From Gnetum montanum (Eukaryota > Streptophyta > Gnetopsida > Gnetales > Gnetaceae): a DNA stretch of 64,000 nucleotides. Both the position numbers and the translations under genes were made by a program. The notes below the pieces were generated by a model, which was given only the letters and a program-made list of their open reading frames with translations, was not told the DNA's origin and made no database searches. Within the stretch, counting starts at the first letter, position 1; every line of letters starts with the position of its first letter. Shown in pieces: positions 10,493 through 23,526 of the stretch. The stretch lies in NCBI GenBank assembly GCA_015680685.1, contig MNCI01022655.1, positions 1,014,487-1,078,486 of the forward strand. The letters are read 5' to 3'.

Positions 10493-13400
10493 ATGGAAAT
10501 CCATCGCAATCTCTCCACACCATTAGCCCTAGCAGGTGCACATGGCAAGCTCACAAGACAATTAAACCTAGACCTAATCAACTAGGGGTCAACTACAGCT
10601 AGCACCATAGCATCTTTAGAAGCATCCCTAGACTTTCCCAAGCATCTAGTCTGAACCCTAGATTTAGAGGCTAGGGATGTAACTGAAGATCCTCTCGTTG
10701 AGATGTCTATGATCACATCCAAGGGAGAAGTAAAAATGTTAAAGCTTAGCTCCCTCCTAGATGCACAATTGCATGAAAATGTAGCCAAGATTCTATAAGA
10801 CAACATCAGAGTCTTCACATGGTTGTACAATGACATGCCAGGTTTAGATCCAAGGCTGATACAGCAAAACATCGTCTTAGACCCGTGCATGAAGGCAGTC
10901 AAGCAAAAGGCTTGTAAAGTCAAACCAAAAATTGTACTAGCCGTAAGGGACGAAATCACCAAGCTATACTAAGCTGGTTTCATCTACGTACTTGATTATT
11001 TAGAATGGGTGTCCAACATCATCATGGTTTCTATGAAAATGGGAGGAATACGAATCTGCATAGAATCCTAGGATCTCAACAAGGTGATGATCAAAGACAA
11101 TTTCCCACTTCCAAGCATCAATCAACTCATCGACACTATGGCTGGTCATGCTCTATTCTCCTTCATGGATGGCTTTTTTGGCTATAACCAAATTCACATC
11201 AACCTAGAGCATCAGCTAAAAACAACCTTCATGACCCCATGGGAAACCTTCTATTACACCATGATTCCTTTTGGGCTCAAGAATGCTGAAGAAACCTACC
11301 AGTCAGCCACAACCTACATCTTCAGTGAGTACACCTAGAAACATTAAATGATTATGTGGATGATATAGCAGTTAAGTCCAAGGAGGTAGCTGATCACCCA
11401 CATGATCTAGGCATAGTCCTTAAATGTTCTCAAATGCATGATCTATGCCTTAATCCTAAGAAGTGTGTTTTCGGTGTCAAAATAGAATGCATGTTAGCGT
11501 TCATAGTATTGAAGGCCGGAATAAGGGTGGACCCTAAAAAATTCAAGGCCATCATCAACTTGGCACTTCCTACAAACCTTAAGGAGTTATGTGGCTGCAA
11601 GGTAGGGTACAATTGATCCTGATGTTCATAGCAAAGTTGACTTACAAGTTACATCCCATGCAACATCTTCTAAAGAAAGGGGTTAACTTCAAGTGGACAA
11701 CTTAATGTCAATGGGCCTTTGATGACTTGAAGAAAGAGCTTTTACACCTCCCAACCATGCATCTACCATAAAGGGATAAACCTTTATTCATCTACCTCAC
11801 CACCTTCGACACATCTATCGTAGCACTACTATGTCAGAAATGAGATGACAGATCTAAGATTCCAGTGTATTATCTGAGTCATGCATTCATAGGACATGAG
11901 GAAAAATACAATGAAGTAGAGAGGCAATGCCCTGCGTTAGTGTTTGCATTGAAAAAGTGGAGGCACTATCTATTTCGCAGTGTAATCAACATCATTTACA
12001 AAAGCAACATACTTCAGGCTATCACTAACAACCTGTATGAAAGCATTAGGATAGCCCAATGGAAAGCAATAACTGTGGAGTTCAACCTACACTATGTAAG
12101 CCAATCGTTGACTAAGGGTCAAGCCATAGCAATGCAACTTACGACCTCACCCATTGATGACCACGCAACCATAGATCCTGAATTCCCAAACGAGCATGTT
12201 GACACTATCAACATTGTTCCATCACACCTAGAAGCTACTTTACACTTTGACGGCACTTCAACCTCACAAGGAGGTAGTGCAGGTGCCTTCATTACATTTC
12301 CCTCTAGGGAAATGCACCCGTTTGCTTGTCATTTTGCATTCCTCTGCACCAACAATGTGGTAGAGTATGAGGGGCTACTCAGAGGCCTCTCAACTACCCA
12401 AACACTATGCATACAACACTTGGCAATCCATGATGATTCACAGCTAGTTGTGAATCAAAGCACTAGAGTCTATGCCTGCTAAGCTATGCACCTACAACCC
12501 TACTGTGACCTGGAAAAAAGCTTACTTAAGTAATTTGCAACCACAGATGTGCAACAAATGCCATGCAACGAGAACACCATGGCAGATGCATTAGCCAGCC
12601 TTGCATTAAACATTATACCACACTCATTTGCAAGTCTGTTGACTGGGATTGTCGAATGTACTGAGCCTATCACTCATGTAGGACACGAGGCCTCTATCAG
12701 TGCCACGGATACCCAGGAGTGATACACTAACATTAAAGCCTAATTGCAACATGGTGAACCTCCACATGAACTAGCATCTGCTCAGAGAGATGTGATCCAA
12801 AAGCATACCCAACAATATACACTCATCGGGAATGACACCCTATGCTGACATTCTTATGATGGGATATTTCTGGCATGGGTGCATGGGGAGTAGGTACAGA
12901 AGGTAGTTAATGAAGTGCATGAGGGGCTGTGTGGTGGACACATAGCACCCAGGGCTATGGCTGCAAAAATCAAACACCTAGGATACTATTGGCCTCACAT
13001 GGAGCACAACTTCTTGTCAAAAGTTAAGACATGTGACACGTTCCAGAGATATGAAAATCTCATACACGTGTCACCTACGGACCTACACCCAATGCAAATC
13101 ACGTGGTCTTTCCAATGATGGGGACTAGAACTCATAGGACCTATCACACCTAAGTCCTTCACAAGACATAGCTTCATTATCACTGCCACTAAGTATTTTA
13201 CTAAGTGGGTGAAAGCCATTCCCCTGAGGAAAACGATGTCTCAACAAATCTTCCATTTCATCCTAGATAACATTGTGATAAGGTTTGGGCTTCCAATGAC
13301 TATTGTGATCAACAATGGGCCATACTTTAGTAGTATGGAAACCTTAACATTCTGTAGAAACCTAGGAATTAAGTAATCATTCTCCTCCTTGTACTACCCA

Positions 13401-13961
13401 CAGGCAAACAGATAGGTGAAAGCTACAAATAAGTCCATCATCAACTTGCTGAAGCAGATTCTTGGCAATAGCAAGAGGTGGTGGCATGAGCAAATCCTCT
13501 ATGTTCTATGGGCCTACAGAAGGACCTGCATAACCACAAAAATTAAGACTCCTTACAACCTTGTTTATGGATTTGAAGTTGTGTTGCCTCTTGAGTTGTA
13601 GGTAGCATCACTCCAGATGATCCTCTCGGATGTTGTTAGCGAAGCCCAAAACAAGAAGTCATGGATCATCGACCTTGACTCAATAGAGGAGGAGCGCGCC
13701 CAGACGCTGAGACGCATAGAGCACTACAAAAGCAAGCAACAACAAAAGCACCATACAGACCCACATCAAAAACCAATACAGAAGGGAGACCTCATCCTCA
13801 AGGCTATCCATGAGCATGTGAGCAAATTCTTAGCCAATTGGGAAGGCCCTTACATGGTCACTAAAGCCTTCGATAATGGAGCCTTTAAGTTGGCAGACAT
13901 GGACCAAAACGAGTTTGTGAACCTAGTGAATCACTCGTACCATAAGCTGTACTACATCTAA
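10493..13961 (+). pseudogene. pol: A2 pol: RT, two RNases H, integrase; stops and frameshifts
   Basis: It has the same domain order as A1: RT with PFGLKNA near 11270 and YVDD (tat-gtg-gat-gat) at about 11353; first RNase H about 11770-12110; second RNase H about 12240-12610 (FDGTS, VEYEGLL, HDDSQLV); integrase from 12900. Unlike A1 it has lost single bases near 11335 and 11597, so it runs through three frames. The integrase again reads CDTFQ and INNGP, losing a zinc cysteine and a catalytic Asp. The GPY-type C-terminus (WEGPYMV) is intact. At KLY*AGF a Gln codon has become TAA, which A3 shows at the same site. Confidence 0.9.
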
Positions 13962-14281
13962 AGCATGGCAACATCAAGTAGCATCCATAATGATGTTAAA
14001 CTAGCAGCATTGAGCAACGTTCGCAATGACATTAAACTAGTGGCATCGAGTAGTGTCCGCAATGACGTTAAACTAGCGGCATTGAGTAGCGTCCATAATG
14101 GCATTAAACTAGCATCATCGAGCATCGTCTGCTATGATGATTAATTCGAAACAATAACAAGCAATGTCGTCTATGATGTTAAACTGGCGGCAACAGTCCG
14201 CTACGATGTAAAACTGGTATGCAAAGTCTGTTGGAACCTTAAACCAACATAGTAGTCCTCTGGGATCCTAAACCAATGCAC
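13962..14281 (+). repeat. A2 3' UTR array of 36-bp repeats
   Basis: The GTTAAACTAG or ATTAAACTAG core recurs every 36 bases (for example 13995 and 14031), as in A1, with looser ACCTTAAAC copies after about 14220. Confidence 0.85.
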
Positions 14282-15229
14282 GGTCCACCAGGACCTTAAA
14301 TTGAGTTCATGTCACATCCCTAGCATGCATCTACACCAAGTACAAATCGAACGAGCATGCACAATGCCGATGTGAGGGTGGGACGTTGCAACTCTAGAAT
14401 GTTGTTTATGATGCACTAGGAAAATGATCTGGAACACATGCGATGCCACCATCCTTGGCATTGTGTTGACCCTCTGAAGATGTCGTATGAAATCACATTG
14501 TCCCTCTAGACCCACCACTACCACAGCCCACCACCATGATGGTAGTTCCTTGGCCAGTGCTTGCTGCTGGAGTTCCAGTAGTATTGCCCAACCACAATAG
14601 CTCCCGATGCCATCGATGCCAAGTCCATCCCAACAATGCTACAAAGGCCACTGCTGGGCTTTCTAATTTTGATACCATGCACTAGCACGGGTGTCCAAGA
14701 GCTTCAAAAACATCTTCAGTAAGTAATACTTTCACCCTTGCTTCACATCGTGGCTGTTTTGCTCTCCGTCGTGCTTACAGGGTGCGGCGGAAAGCACGTC
14801 CAAGCCACAGTAGTAGGTGCTAGAGCATCACGAAGTGAGTGCCTCAACTAACTTGACTACTTCAGAGTGAAAATTTCATGACGTGCATAACATAGCTCAC
14901 TACATGAGAAGCATCTGTAGGTAGGTCAAAACCCTTTGTGGATGTAACACAACTCATCCTTCGAAGGAAACACCTATTCTACACGAGGTCAAAGGTTAGA
15001 GTAAAGATGAAAATGCGAACAAGTCCCTCATGAGCACTCCAATGAGGGACTTTTCTAAACCTCATCTTTACCCTTTTCTTGAAAACCAATGCAATACTCT
15101 CAAGTTCAGCCAAGCAATGGCTTGACACTCACCAAGTAGGAACATTAGCATTGTTTCTTCCCTGGTGTTTCATTTTCTTTATCAACGTCTCTCGAGCCCA
15201 TCATCCAGACGTTGACAAAGAGGGGCAAA
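14282..15229 (+). other. A2 3' untranslated region
   Basis: Non-coding. It lacks the 128 bases that A1 carries between its two CACAATA copies, with the single remaining copy near 14596. It retains the long hairpin (15001-15071; inner stem 15021-15031 with 15042-15052). I see no gene. Confidence 0.7.
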
Positions 15230-15238
15230 TGAAACACC
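15164..15238 (+). other. Inverted repeat covering the polypurine tract (A2)
   Basis: The left arm 15164-15190 and right arm 15206-15238 pair better than in A1: GGTGTTTCATTT is perfect and so is TCAACGTCT. The right arm holds AAAGAGGGGCAAA and the LTR start. Confidence 0.75.
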
Positions 15239-17528
15239 CCAAAATTTGAAGACATCCTTGCTTCACCAGGAGTTTGGAATTCGCACAACATTATGATAGT
15301 TCTTCAGGAGATGGATGCTTTCATGTTCAGATCATCCAGTTCGGCAAGTTTTCTAACTTAAGGTTTCTTGCTACACTATGCTACGCCATGTAGCGTAGCA
15401 AACTTTAGAAGACATTTGTAGAAACACAGTGCTAGGCTACGCTATGCTATGCAGCATAGCATAATGCATGAAAACTTGGATGATTAGCCCCCTCTCTTGA
15501 CTTCAAGTCCTTTGGCAATGTCTCCTTCCATCATAAAGTGGCGAACTTGGCAAAATCAAGTCATGTTTTCTGCTACGCTATGCTAAACTACAAGGAGCAG
15601 TGAGGCATAACAATTCTGCGGAAGTGACAGAAGGCATCTCAAAGGGTGGGATCATCAAGTTCATAAGTTTTGCAGTGCAAACAGTAAAGTTTGCATATTG
15701 GTGACATTTTTGTGACTAAGGATAGTTGCTATGCTATGATACGCTATGTAGTGTTTCATAGCGTAGCAAATCTATGACTAGTAGTCACAACACTCCAAAG
15801 GTTTCTAACGCATGTAGCAAGACACAACGTAGATTTTTTTCTTCAAACTGACAGTTACTCTACACTACGCTGTGTAGCATAGCACAGCGAGACAAGATGC
15901 CACACTACACCAAACATGCAATGTTACAAAGCATGGCAAGGCATGGAAAGTGGTTACATGACATTCATGCACCTCACCTAATTGCACCATTGCTCTAATT
16001 GCACAATTACAGTATGGTAGGCTCGTAATTATGGTGTCCAAACTACATCTTTCGTGTGGCCTTGGTCCTATAAATGCCCCAATGAGCGATGCTTACACTA
16101 GGGGTTCTCTCTCTAGTTTTTTTGGCTTTTGGTACTCGGGCAATCTTTTCGCACTTTCGATTTCGATTCTCTGAGCATTCTAGTCGGCTAATGATTTTGT
16201 TGGCTAACAAAGAAGCAAAATAGCACTATAACGTTGAGCATTGTTGAAACATTGTGAAATTTCAAGACCTCGATGATTCAACGAAGTCTTGAAGTTTAGG
16301 CAAGGATCTCCACAAGTACAGTGTCAAGACATTCGAGCGATGGGAACACCGAAAACAGTAGCACATCTTAGCAAGTTTTCTTTTTTTTTTCTAAAGACCT
16401 TCTACGCTATGCTACGCAGCTCAATGTAGCAGACTTCAGGAGGACAAAAAAGAACAAGGGATGCATAGTGACAACACTTTAACTTTGCAAGTTAGCCATA
16501 TGCCAAAAATCCTACCTTTTGGTATGTTACGTTGCATTACGCTATGCAACGTAACACAGCGTAACGCAAGTAGCACAGTTGATGTAGCCACAACAACAAG
16601 GATAAAAAAATTTAAGCAGTAGCAATTATTACACCACAATACGCTTCCTAACATATCGTAGTGTAGCCATGGGATAGTTTACTACCAAAGATCTAGAAAT
16701 CCTTCAACTCTAAAGACAAGGGTGGTTACCCTACACTACACTTCAGAGCGTAGCATAGCGTAGTGTCACAAGCTTCAGCTACAGCACATCAGGTCAAGAA
16801 CATTCTATGGACCTAGGACACACCTCATCTAAACCGTGTTTTTCTCTTAACCCTAATCTTATAAATACCCTGGCGGAAAACACTCAAAGGGTTGGCAGTT
16901 TTTTGCAAAGATTGGCGAGAAGGCGAGAAAGAGTTGGCAATAAAAGAGCATCAACGATGAAAGAGAGAAGCTTTTGGCCAGATATTTCAAGCTAGAAAAC
17001 ATTTTGCTTCAATTCTGACTCCCTTGCACCTAGATTGGCTAGTGAATGAGGTAGATTAGCCTTTTCTTGTTTAATCTCAAAATATATTCTTATTGGTAGT
17101 GGATACTTCATCCAAATCAGAGTCTATTTGTAAATCCCATTGTATTCATCATATTTATCTATAAGGTTGATCCTAGATCTTGGGATCATGCATATTCCAA
17201 GTCCAATTCATTGTGCCATGTTTACATTGAATTTTACAATCATTTTTCATAGTTTACATCATCTTCATTACCTTCAAGATCCGATCTTGGAGTAGATCTC
17301 ATTTTATCGTCAATTGATATTATATTGTATTCTAATATCAAATTGTCTCCTCGTTACACGATCATTAACAAGTTTACTGACTAAGTAAGTCCTTTTTTGA
17401 TCAACAAGATTGTTCAGGGCACCTTGAATCCATTTTCTTCAGCACGGCCCTCACACAGATTCAGGGTTAGAACTTTGTACACAGAAATTCTCTCGGTGTT
17501 TCCAGCAAACGATGTTTTCTATCTTACA
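15230..17528 (+). repeat. LTR shared by A2 and A3 (2299 bp)
   Basis: Starts TGAAACACCCC and ends CTTACA. Same length and same palindrome clusters as 6485-8783, with scattered substitutions between the two copies. It precedes A3, whose own 3' LTR is not in the window. Confidence 0.92.
16849..16867 (+). promoter_or_regulatory. Telo-box plus TATA box in second A LTR
   Basis: AACCCTAA (16849-16856) lies three bases upstream of TATAAATA (16860-16867), as in the other A LTR. Confidence 0.65.
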
Positions 17529-17534
17529 GTTTTT

Positions 17535-17552
17535 TGGCTCTAGAAGGAGGGC
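17535..17552 (+). other. Primer-binding-like site of A3
   Basis: TGGCTCTAGAAGGAGGGC begins six bases after the LTR end and is identical to the A2 site. Confidence 0.6.
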
Positions 17553-17782
17553 TGAACCTCTGATCTGCATTTCATGGGTAGCCCTATAAGCTGTCTCTAC
17601 CCATTATCGACTAGCGTAAATGCAATACCTCCATGGTTTTTTATGTGATCGTGTGGTACAAATTGGTCACTTTGATGATTCCTCTGGAATCCAGCAAGAC
17701 AGAAAGCCCACGTTTTCCTTTATCCCTCTTTTTGCTTTGTGATCTTTGTCCTTGTTATCATTACCTTCTAACTACGTAGAGG

Positions 17783-20700
17783 ATGGATACGATAACTATA
17801 GTTGTTTCCACTACTAGTCTTGAAACCCTCTTGACGATGCAAGCTATGCAGGTTCCTTTCGAGCCACCGACTAGCCCGGTGCAGCTATGTTAATTCCTCA
17901 AGATTCAAAACAAAGAGCCTGAGAGACATGTTCAGCAAACACAGCATTACAATTTTCTTTGTCACAAACTTATGGAAAATATGCCTATGTATCCATAGGA
18001 ACTCGAAGAGAAACGCAAATATGAGTTCATCTATTGTAATGGGAAGGAATTCATTCCTTCACTTAATGCTTCCATACCCCTGATGGACCAGCAATAGTGT
18101 ATGTTGGATCAACTGTTAATGGCCAGGGTATCGATGGAACAACGAGACACGATGTTCTGTGATGAAGCATTCCATGATGGGAAAGAAGACCTATATGCCC
18201 ACTCCGAGGGAGGAAGCCATGCTAGCTTTGTTATGGCTCGTCCCTCCACAACGTCTCCAACAAATATGCTTTTTATGGTCACTATGCCGTTATCATTGTC
18301 CACCACCGACCATGTGGTGCATGCATCACATCGACATTTCTTCTCTCTAGCTCCCTTTCTGGATGTCATCCCTCCACAAACCATTCCTCCGTAGTCACAG
18401 TTAACCAACCCATTGCATTGCATGCCTATGCCTATGCTACCATATGTGCACATGGTACCCACCTCACAATTACACACTGCACCCGCATTCATCCTAGCTT
18501 TTGCTCCCACACTACCATCAATGGCAACACCTGCCACTACTACGTGGTGGGCTCCAAATACGTCACCCCTTGTCACACAGCCTATGCAGATGTCCTATCT
18601 TTCCCATAATCAACACCAAGTCTTGCAGGTATTAAATCCAACTACAGGGTCATTTTTCATGCCCCCAGCTACACAAACAACGTACCCTATAGCACAATCG
18701 ATGATTGTCACCCTGCTTGCATCACCTACCAGGTGGTGGATGACACAGGTGGTACCGCCTACAGGGACAATTTCGACTACATCACCTACAGGCTATGTCG
18801 TTGCCCCTATCCCACCACCAATTCTGGCTTCCCTTGCTATTCCACAACCAATCTCTATGTCTTTGGGTCTGGATCAAGCCTTCCAACTTATTCAAATCGT
18901 TACCAAGGAGGTTAAATGCCTCAAAGCTACCAGTTCTGACATAATGCAGGTCATGGATTTCTCCATGACAATCCTATCAGTCCAACAGTACCCATCTTGT
19001 CGTTACGTCATGGGATGCCACTTCTCCATTTTACAAAATAAAATGGGGAGGGTGATCCCAACACTCATCTAGTTAGCTTCAAGTCAGAGTCATTGTTGCT
19101 GCAACAATGGCGACATACCATCATTCGTGTCTTTCCTATGTCCCTAATGGATAAGGCTTTAGATTGGTATCGTGCACTTCCATGCTCCTCGATCTTGACC
19201 TTGGAAGAGCTGCTAACTCAGTTCGTGACTTGTTTCAAATACAACTTGAAACCAAAGGTTATGCTAAACCAGTTAATGGGAGTTAAGCAAAATCTGCTTG
19301 AGCTAGTCAAAAAGTTTATACAGTGGTGGAGCATCACCTTGACTGAAATTCATGAACCCATCACAGAGGCCCATCTGTTGGCAATCTTCAAGGGGGAAGT
19401 TAATGACTTCATTAAGTCCAAACTGTATTACCTTGCTCCTTGCTCTCTTAGCCAAGCCTTTGCTCAAACTCAAAGAATTCAAGATGCGACTGAGGCTAGC
19501 AAAGACCTAGCATATGTGGTCTATAAAAATTCCCACAACAAGAGCAATGAAAAAGGCAAGGCTGCAGCAACAACGGTAGTAGCTGTGGCCAAAGAGGCAA
19601 AAAACAAAAATAATAACAAAAAGGTAGCTAAGGAGACTGCTGAGGCTACAGCTAGCTCAAACAGTGCCAATTAGCAAAAAACATCGGCCCCTGAGTTGTC
19701 CCCTTAGCCAAAGCCCAATTTTGAGCATAAAGATAGCTAAAAATATATGGCCCTACCCGTAAAGCCTACAAAACTTATGAAGCAACTATTGGGAATTGGT
19801 CACATTCAACACAAGAAGGTGTCCGATGAGGCTCTGAAGCACTACAAACGACATTGTGAGCTGCTCAAGAATCCCTCCTTGGCCTTGCTTAATGAACCAC
19901 CAGTTCCCAAGAACTTCAAGGTAGACCATTTTTGCAACTACCACCAGATGTGTAGTGATGACATGGACTATTGTTGGGCATTAAAAGATGACATTTAATG
20001 CATGATCGACCAAGGTAACCTGATCCTAGATAGCAGTAGTCTAGTTCATCTAGAAAACTAGTCTATACACATGTACCAAGATCCATTAAACGAAAATAAT
20101 GCAAGGTACACTATCAATGTGGTGTATATGGATGGAAATGATCCAACATTGCCAAAAATAACCCTTCGTGCTACGCATGCCTCCTTACCCACCTTAGACG
20201 ACAAGCCTGTCAACATCAATAGGTGTGGCTTAGCAACAACCTTTTGTCCTCTGAGTTTTGCCTCGGACGACTATTCTGTAACAAATTTTCATTAAAGCTG
20301 CAGCCCAACCTGCGCCTACACCTAATGCACCTCTTTTCATCAAGGTGCCAAAGCCATCAGTTGCTCTTGCTATGTAGGGGCAAACGTCTAAGACAATGCC
20401 TCGACCTCAACCTACAACGAGGGAAGTGCGGCATGTGCTAGACAATGTAGCCAAGGACCACCTTACGCTAGGGTTTCCTAAGCCTACGCCTCTCACTTCG
20501 ACACCCTTGGCTCCTCCTTCCTCTGAAAAGGATGATGTTACGTAGACACGGCCATCTTCTCCCTGCCCAAGAAAACATAGTCCACAACTAAAAACCATTC
20601 CTCCCTAAGAGATTCGTCTCTTGGGACGGACAGAAGAAGAGAAGGGAAACAAACAACTAGACCATGGGCATAATCTCCTCAATGCTTTTATGCAAGTTAA

Positions 20701-21490
20701 GGAGGCTCCCAACTAGAAAAATACAACGCTGAGCCTGTATGACTTGTTGATGACATCCCAAAAGCATCATGAAGCCATGGTTCGCATGTTAACATCCATA
20801 CCCGTGGATGAAAACTTGTTAGTAGATGAAGAAGAAATCCATTAGATCATGCTTCCCCCCACTGGTGAACAATCATGACCTTCTCAACTAACATTCCATA
20901 ATGAGTCCATTAAGGATGACCTAGAAAAGGATCAGGTGATAATAGCGTCCATGTTCATCACTATCTAGGTTGGCCAATATAGGATCCAAAGAGTACATGT
21001 AGATGACGGGGCTACTGCTAATGTCATTCCATTTCCCATAGTGGAAAAAATGGTTTTTATCAACTAGATAAATCCCATGATGACGTTATGTTTGAAGTCA
21101 TTTAATGGGGCACGAGTGCAAGTTAAGGGAACTATGCAGATCAACTTTGTAGCAGAGGATCAATTCCCCACAAATGTAGTGTTCATCATTGTCGAGCAGA
21201 TTCCCTGCTTCAACCTAATCTTAGGGAGGTCTTGGTCAGTTCAACTAAGGGCTATCTCATCACCCATTCACCAAGAAATCAACTTGCCCTATGCAGGAGG
21301 GGAAGTGATCATCCACAGTGATAAGATGACCCCTCAAGCTATCAACAATGTGGAGTTGGAACAAGGTTCAGAGATTGAAATCCCCGAAGATCAAACTCCT
21401 ATCCCAACAGTTGAATAGGCTAACATAGTGGCCAATGAAAGCTTGACTTGGGCTGAATTACCTTTCCAAGGGGGAGATGGTAGTGTAGAG
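17783..21490 (+). pseudogene. gag: A3 gag-protease, part before the B1 insertion
   Basis: This is the fullest A-family gag. Order: N-terminal YEFI...EFIPS domain (about 18010-18120); Pro/Gln-rich linker; capsid core from about 19020 (NGEGDP, ALDWYRALP, KFIQWW, VNDFIKSKLYYL); zinc knuckle near 19930 (CNYHQMC...DYCWALK); Pro-rich linker; a short conserved block NTTLSLYDLLMTS at about 20725; then an aspartic protease (HVDDGATANVIP near 21000, NLILGRSW near 21215). Frameshifts occur near 18965 and between 20295 and 21000, with several stops. The frame is interrupted at 21490 by B1 and resumes at 36369. Confidence 0.88.
21486..21490. other. Target-site duplication of B1, left
   Basis: TAGAG directly precedes the left LTR; the same five bases directly follow the right LTR at 36364-36368. 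Five bases is usual for Ty3/gypsy integrase. Confidence 0.9.
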
Positions 21491-22117
21491 TGTACTGACC
21501 TAAATCGTCGGTGTAAGGCTCGAAGGGAAACAAACACCGAGAGATCGTTGGGCAGCCACAGCAGACCCTGCCTTCGCTTGAGGGCAAGCTGGAAAAGGGA
21601 ACGATGGCAGAGTGCCTTGGATGGTTTGCACGCAAATCAACCAAGGACTTCCCCGAGTGTAAGCTACGGCTAGCGCTGGGGTTATCGTAAACGGTATGTA
21701 AATAGAACGCAAACGGCGATACGAAATGTAAATAAAGCGTACTGAATTATGCATGAAACATGAACAAAGTTGTATTTGTAAAGCATAAATAGAACTAAAC
21801 AATGTAAATGGGAGGCAATAATGAAACGATATTATATTGTTTTAGAAAAATGTACACCGGTCAAAGCGTAGTTGCACAAGTGTGAATGGCAAGTTAAACG
21901 CCTAGCCCCAGAAGGATATGATGCGACGATGTGAGAAGAACTCGAAAGCCAAAAATCGGATGTGCTGAGCGCCCAAGGATTGCAAGTTCTATCCTCCTTC
22001 AGAATCATCAATTTCTCCAATATTTGCCTCTTCCAATCTTCTTCTCCTTCTTGTTGCTTTTGCTTTTGCTTCTCTTTGTCTCCTCCTTCTTTCTTTAATT
22101 TGTGTGAATTGGTAGGG

Positions 22118-22154
22118 TATTTATAGGTTTGGGCTAGGGTTTTGGCTAGGGTTT
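22118..22154 (-). promoter_or_regulatory. Telo-boxes and TATA box in B1 3' LTR
   Basis: On the minus strand, AAACCCTA occurs at 22154-22147 and 22142-22135, then TATAAATA at 22125-22118. The same order is present in the other two B LTRs and in family A. Confidence 0.7.
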
Positions 22155-22401
22155 GCTTTGACCAGGTTCAATGTATCTATGCTGGAAAGTTGTACATGAG
22201 TTGGATGTGTGTTGGAAATTTACCTTCCTTGACCAGGTTAAATGTATTTTACAACTTATGGGTCTTTCCAGCCCATAAAAATACAAGAAATTTAGAAATA
22301 CAAGCCCTTGACTAATAAAACTTTAAGAAAATTTGAAAAGATTAGCGCTGGCCGACTCCCTTGAAGAATTATTATTTTCTTCCTTCTTTTTTTTTTGAAC
22401 T

Positions 22402-22698
22402 TTAACAACACAACATAATTTGTTTAAAGATTACATAGGTGCTCATCTTTCTTCCTCTTAAAGACATCATGTGGCTCCAGTCACGCGTTGAGCGTTTCCT
22501 GAGTTTTGGCATCACAAGCAGATTCAAATCTCCACAAGGCTCCATGAAACTGTAGTAATAATCCTTTCCGTCCTTACCCACACCATTGTGGTTATACCCA
22601 TTCTCACTCTGACTCTGGAGGTAACAAAACTCGGTGTCCGCCATGTCCCTCAAAGCAGAACTGCCGTCAATTACACCGCTTTCCCAAAATGCAGGCAC
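22402..22698 (-). pseudogene. Possible captured gene fragment in B LTR (sense), unrecognised
   Basis: The minus-strand frame reads about 98 residues here with a compositionally normal stretch (ALRDMADTEFCY, NGYNHNGVGKDG, SFMEPCGDLN, KRSTRDWS). In the right LTR the same frame is recognisable but has stops. The unusual coherence suggests former coding sequence. I do not recognise the protein family. Chance frame in LTR sequence remains possible. Confidence 0.35.
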
Positions 22699-23526
22699 TG
22701 CAGAGCACTATCTCTTAATATTTCTAGGTCATTTATGGTTTTAAAGCCTTTTTAAAACCCTATTAAGGATCTCCGATATCACACTCAGTGAATTGATGGT
22801 CACGTAATTGGCCAAGGCAATGACCATTTAAGAGAAATGGGCCAGCCCACACCGATGGAGTAGCTTGAGCATCATCCACTCCATAATACGGATCTATTTC
22901 TATTTGCTGCATTTTCCTTTCGGCGTTTGACTTCACACAGAAATGTCTAAGCCTTTCGCTGTCTAGTTTCTTCCCCGCTTCAATTTCTGCACATCATAAT
23001 CTTCCGCCAGAAGAATCCAGAACACATCCAAATTCCACCGATAGCGATCAGAATAAAAATAAAAGAAATTAGAGGATCGTCGGCTGACATTGGTGCATGA
23101 GTCACATCGTTGCTAGTGTTTTACCGATCTTTTAACGCTTTCATCTTCGTTGAATTTGAGGTGACGGTGTTATGCATCAAGACATGCAGCAGGGGCAGCA
23201 CAGAAATAGCGATGCAGGCAGCACAAAGCGAGGTGGTAGCGGGGAAACAACATCGGCAGGGCGAAGATAGCGTCGGCAGGCATAGCAGAGGGGCAGCGAC
23301 AATGGGAGACAGCAATGCAGCGGGGCAGAAGAAAAGACAGAGATGCGGCAGGCACAGAAGGTGATGGCGTAGTAGCGGGGAGAAAACAGCGACGGCAGGC
23401 TTAGCGGCGGTCAGTGGAGAGAAAACAGCGGCCATGAAAACCAATGCAGGGCACCTTCGAGGCTTGTAGCCATACATAGATTGCAAAATTCTTCACTTCC
23501 AAAGAATCACGAAAGTGCAGTAGGAA

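Larger units (their letters stand above)
6485..17528 (+). mobile_element. Family A unit 2 (A2), LTR to LTR
   Basis: This unit is bounded by two LTRs of 2299 bp that are similar by eye but carry scattered substitutions. It has the same truncated-gag and pol structure as A1 and the same internal deletion. The repeat period to unit 3 is 8745 bp; the 130-base shortfall against unit 1 is mostly one deletion in the 3' UTR. It shares both LTRs with neighbours, so it sits in a tandem array and is not a free insertion. Confidence 0.9.

Noticed and set aside
23121-23486. Cys/Ala/Pro-rich frames in the GC-rich part of the B LTR
   Set aside because: Several overlapping frames are open only because of base composition; they change between LTR copies.
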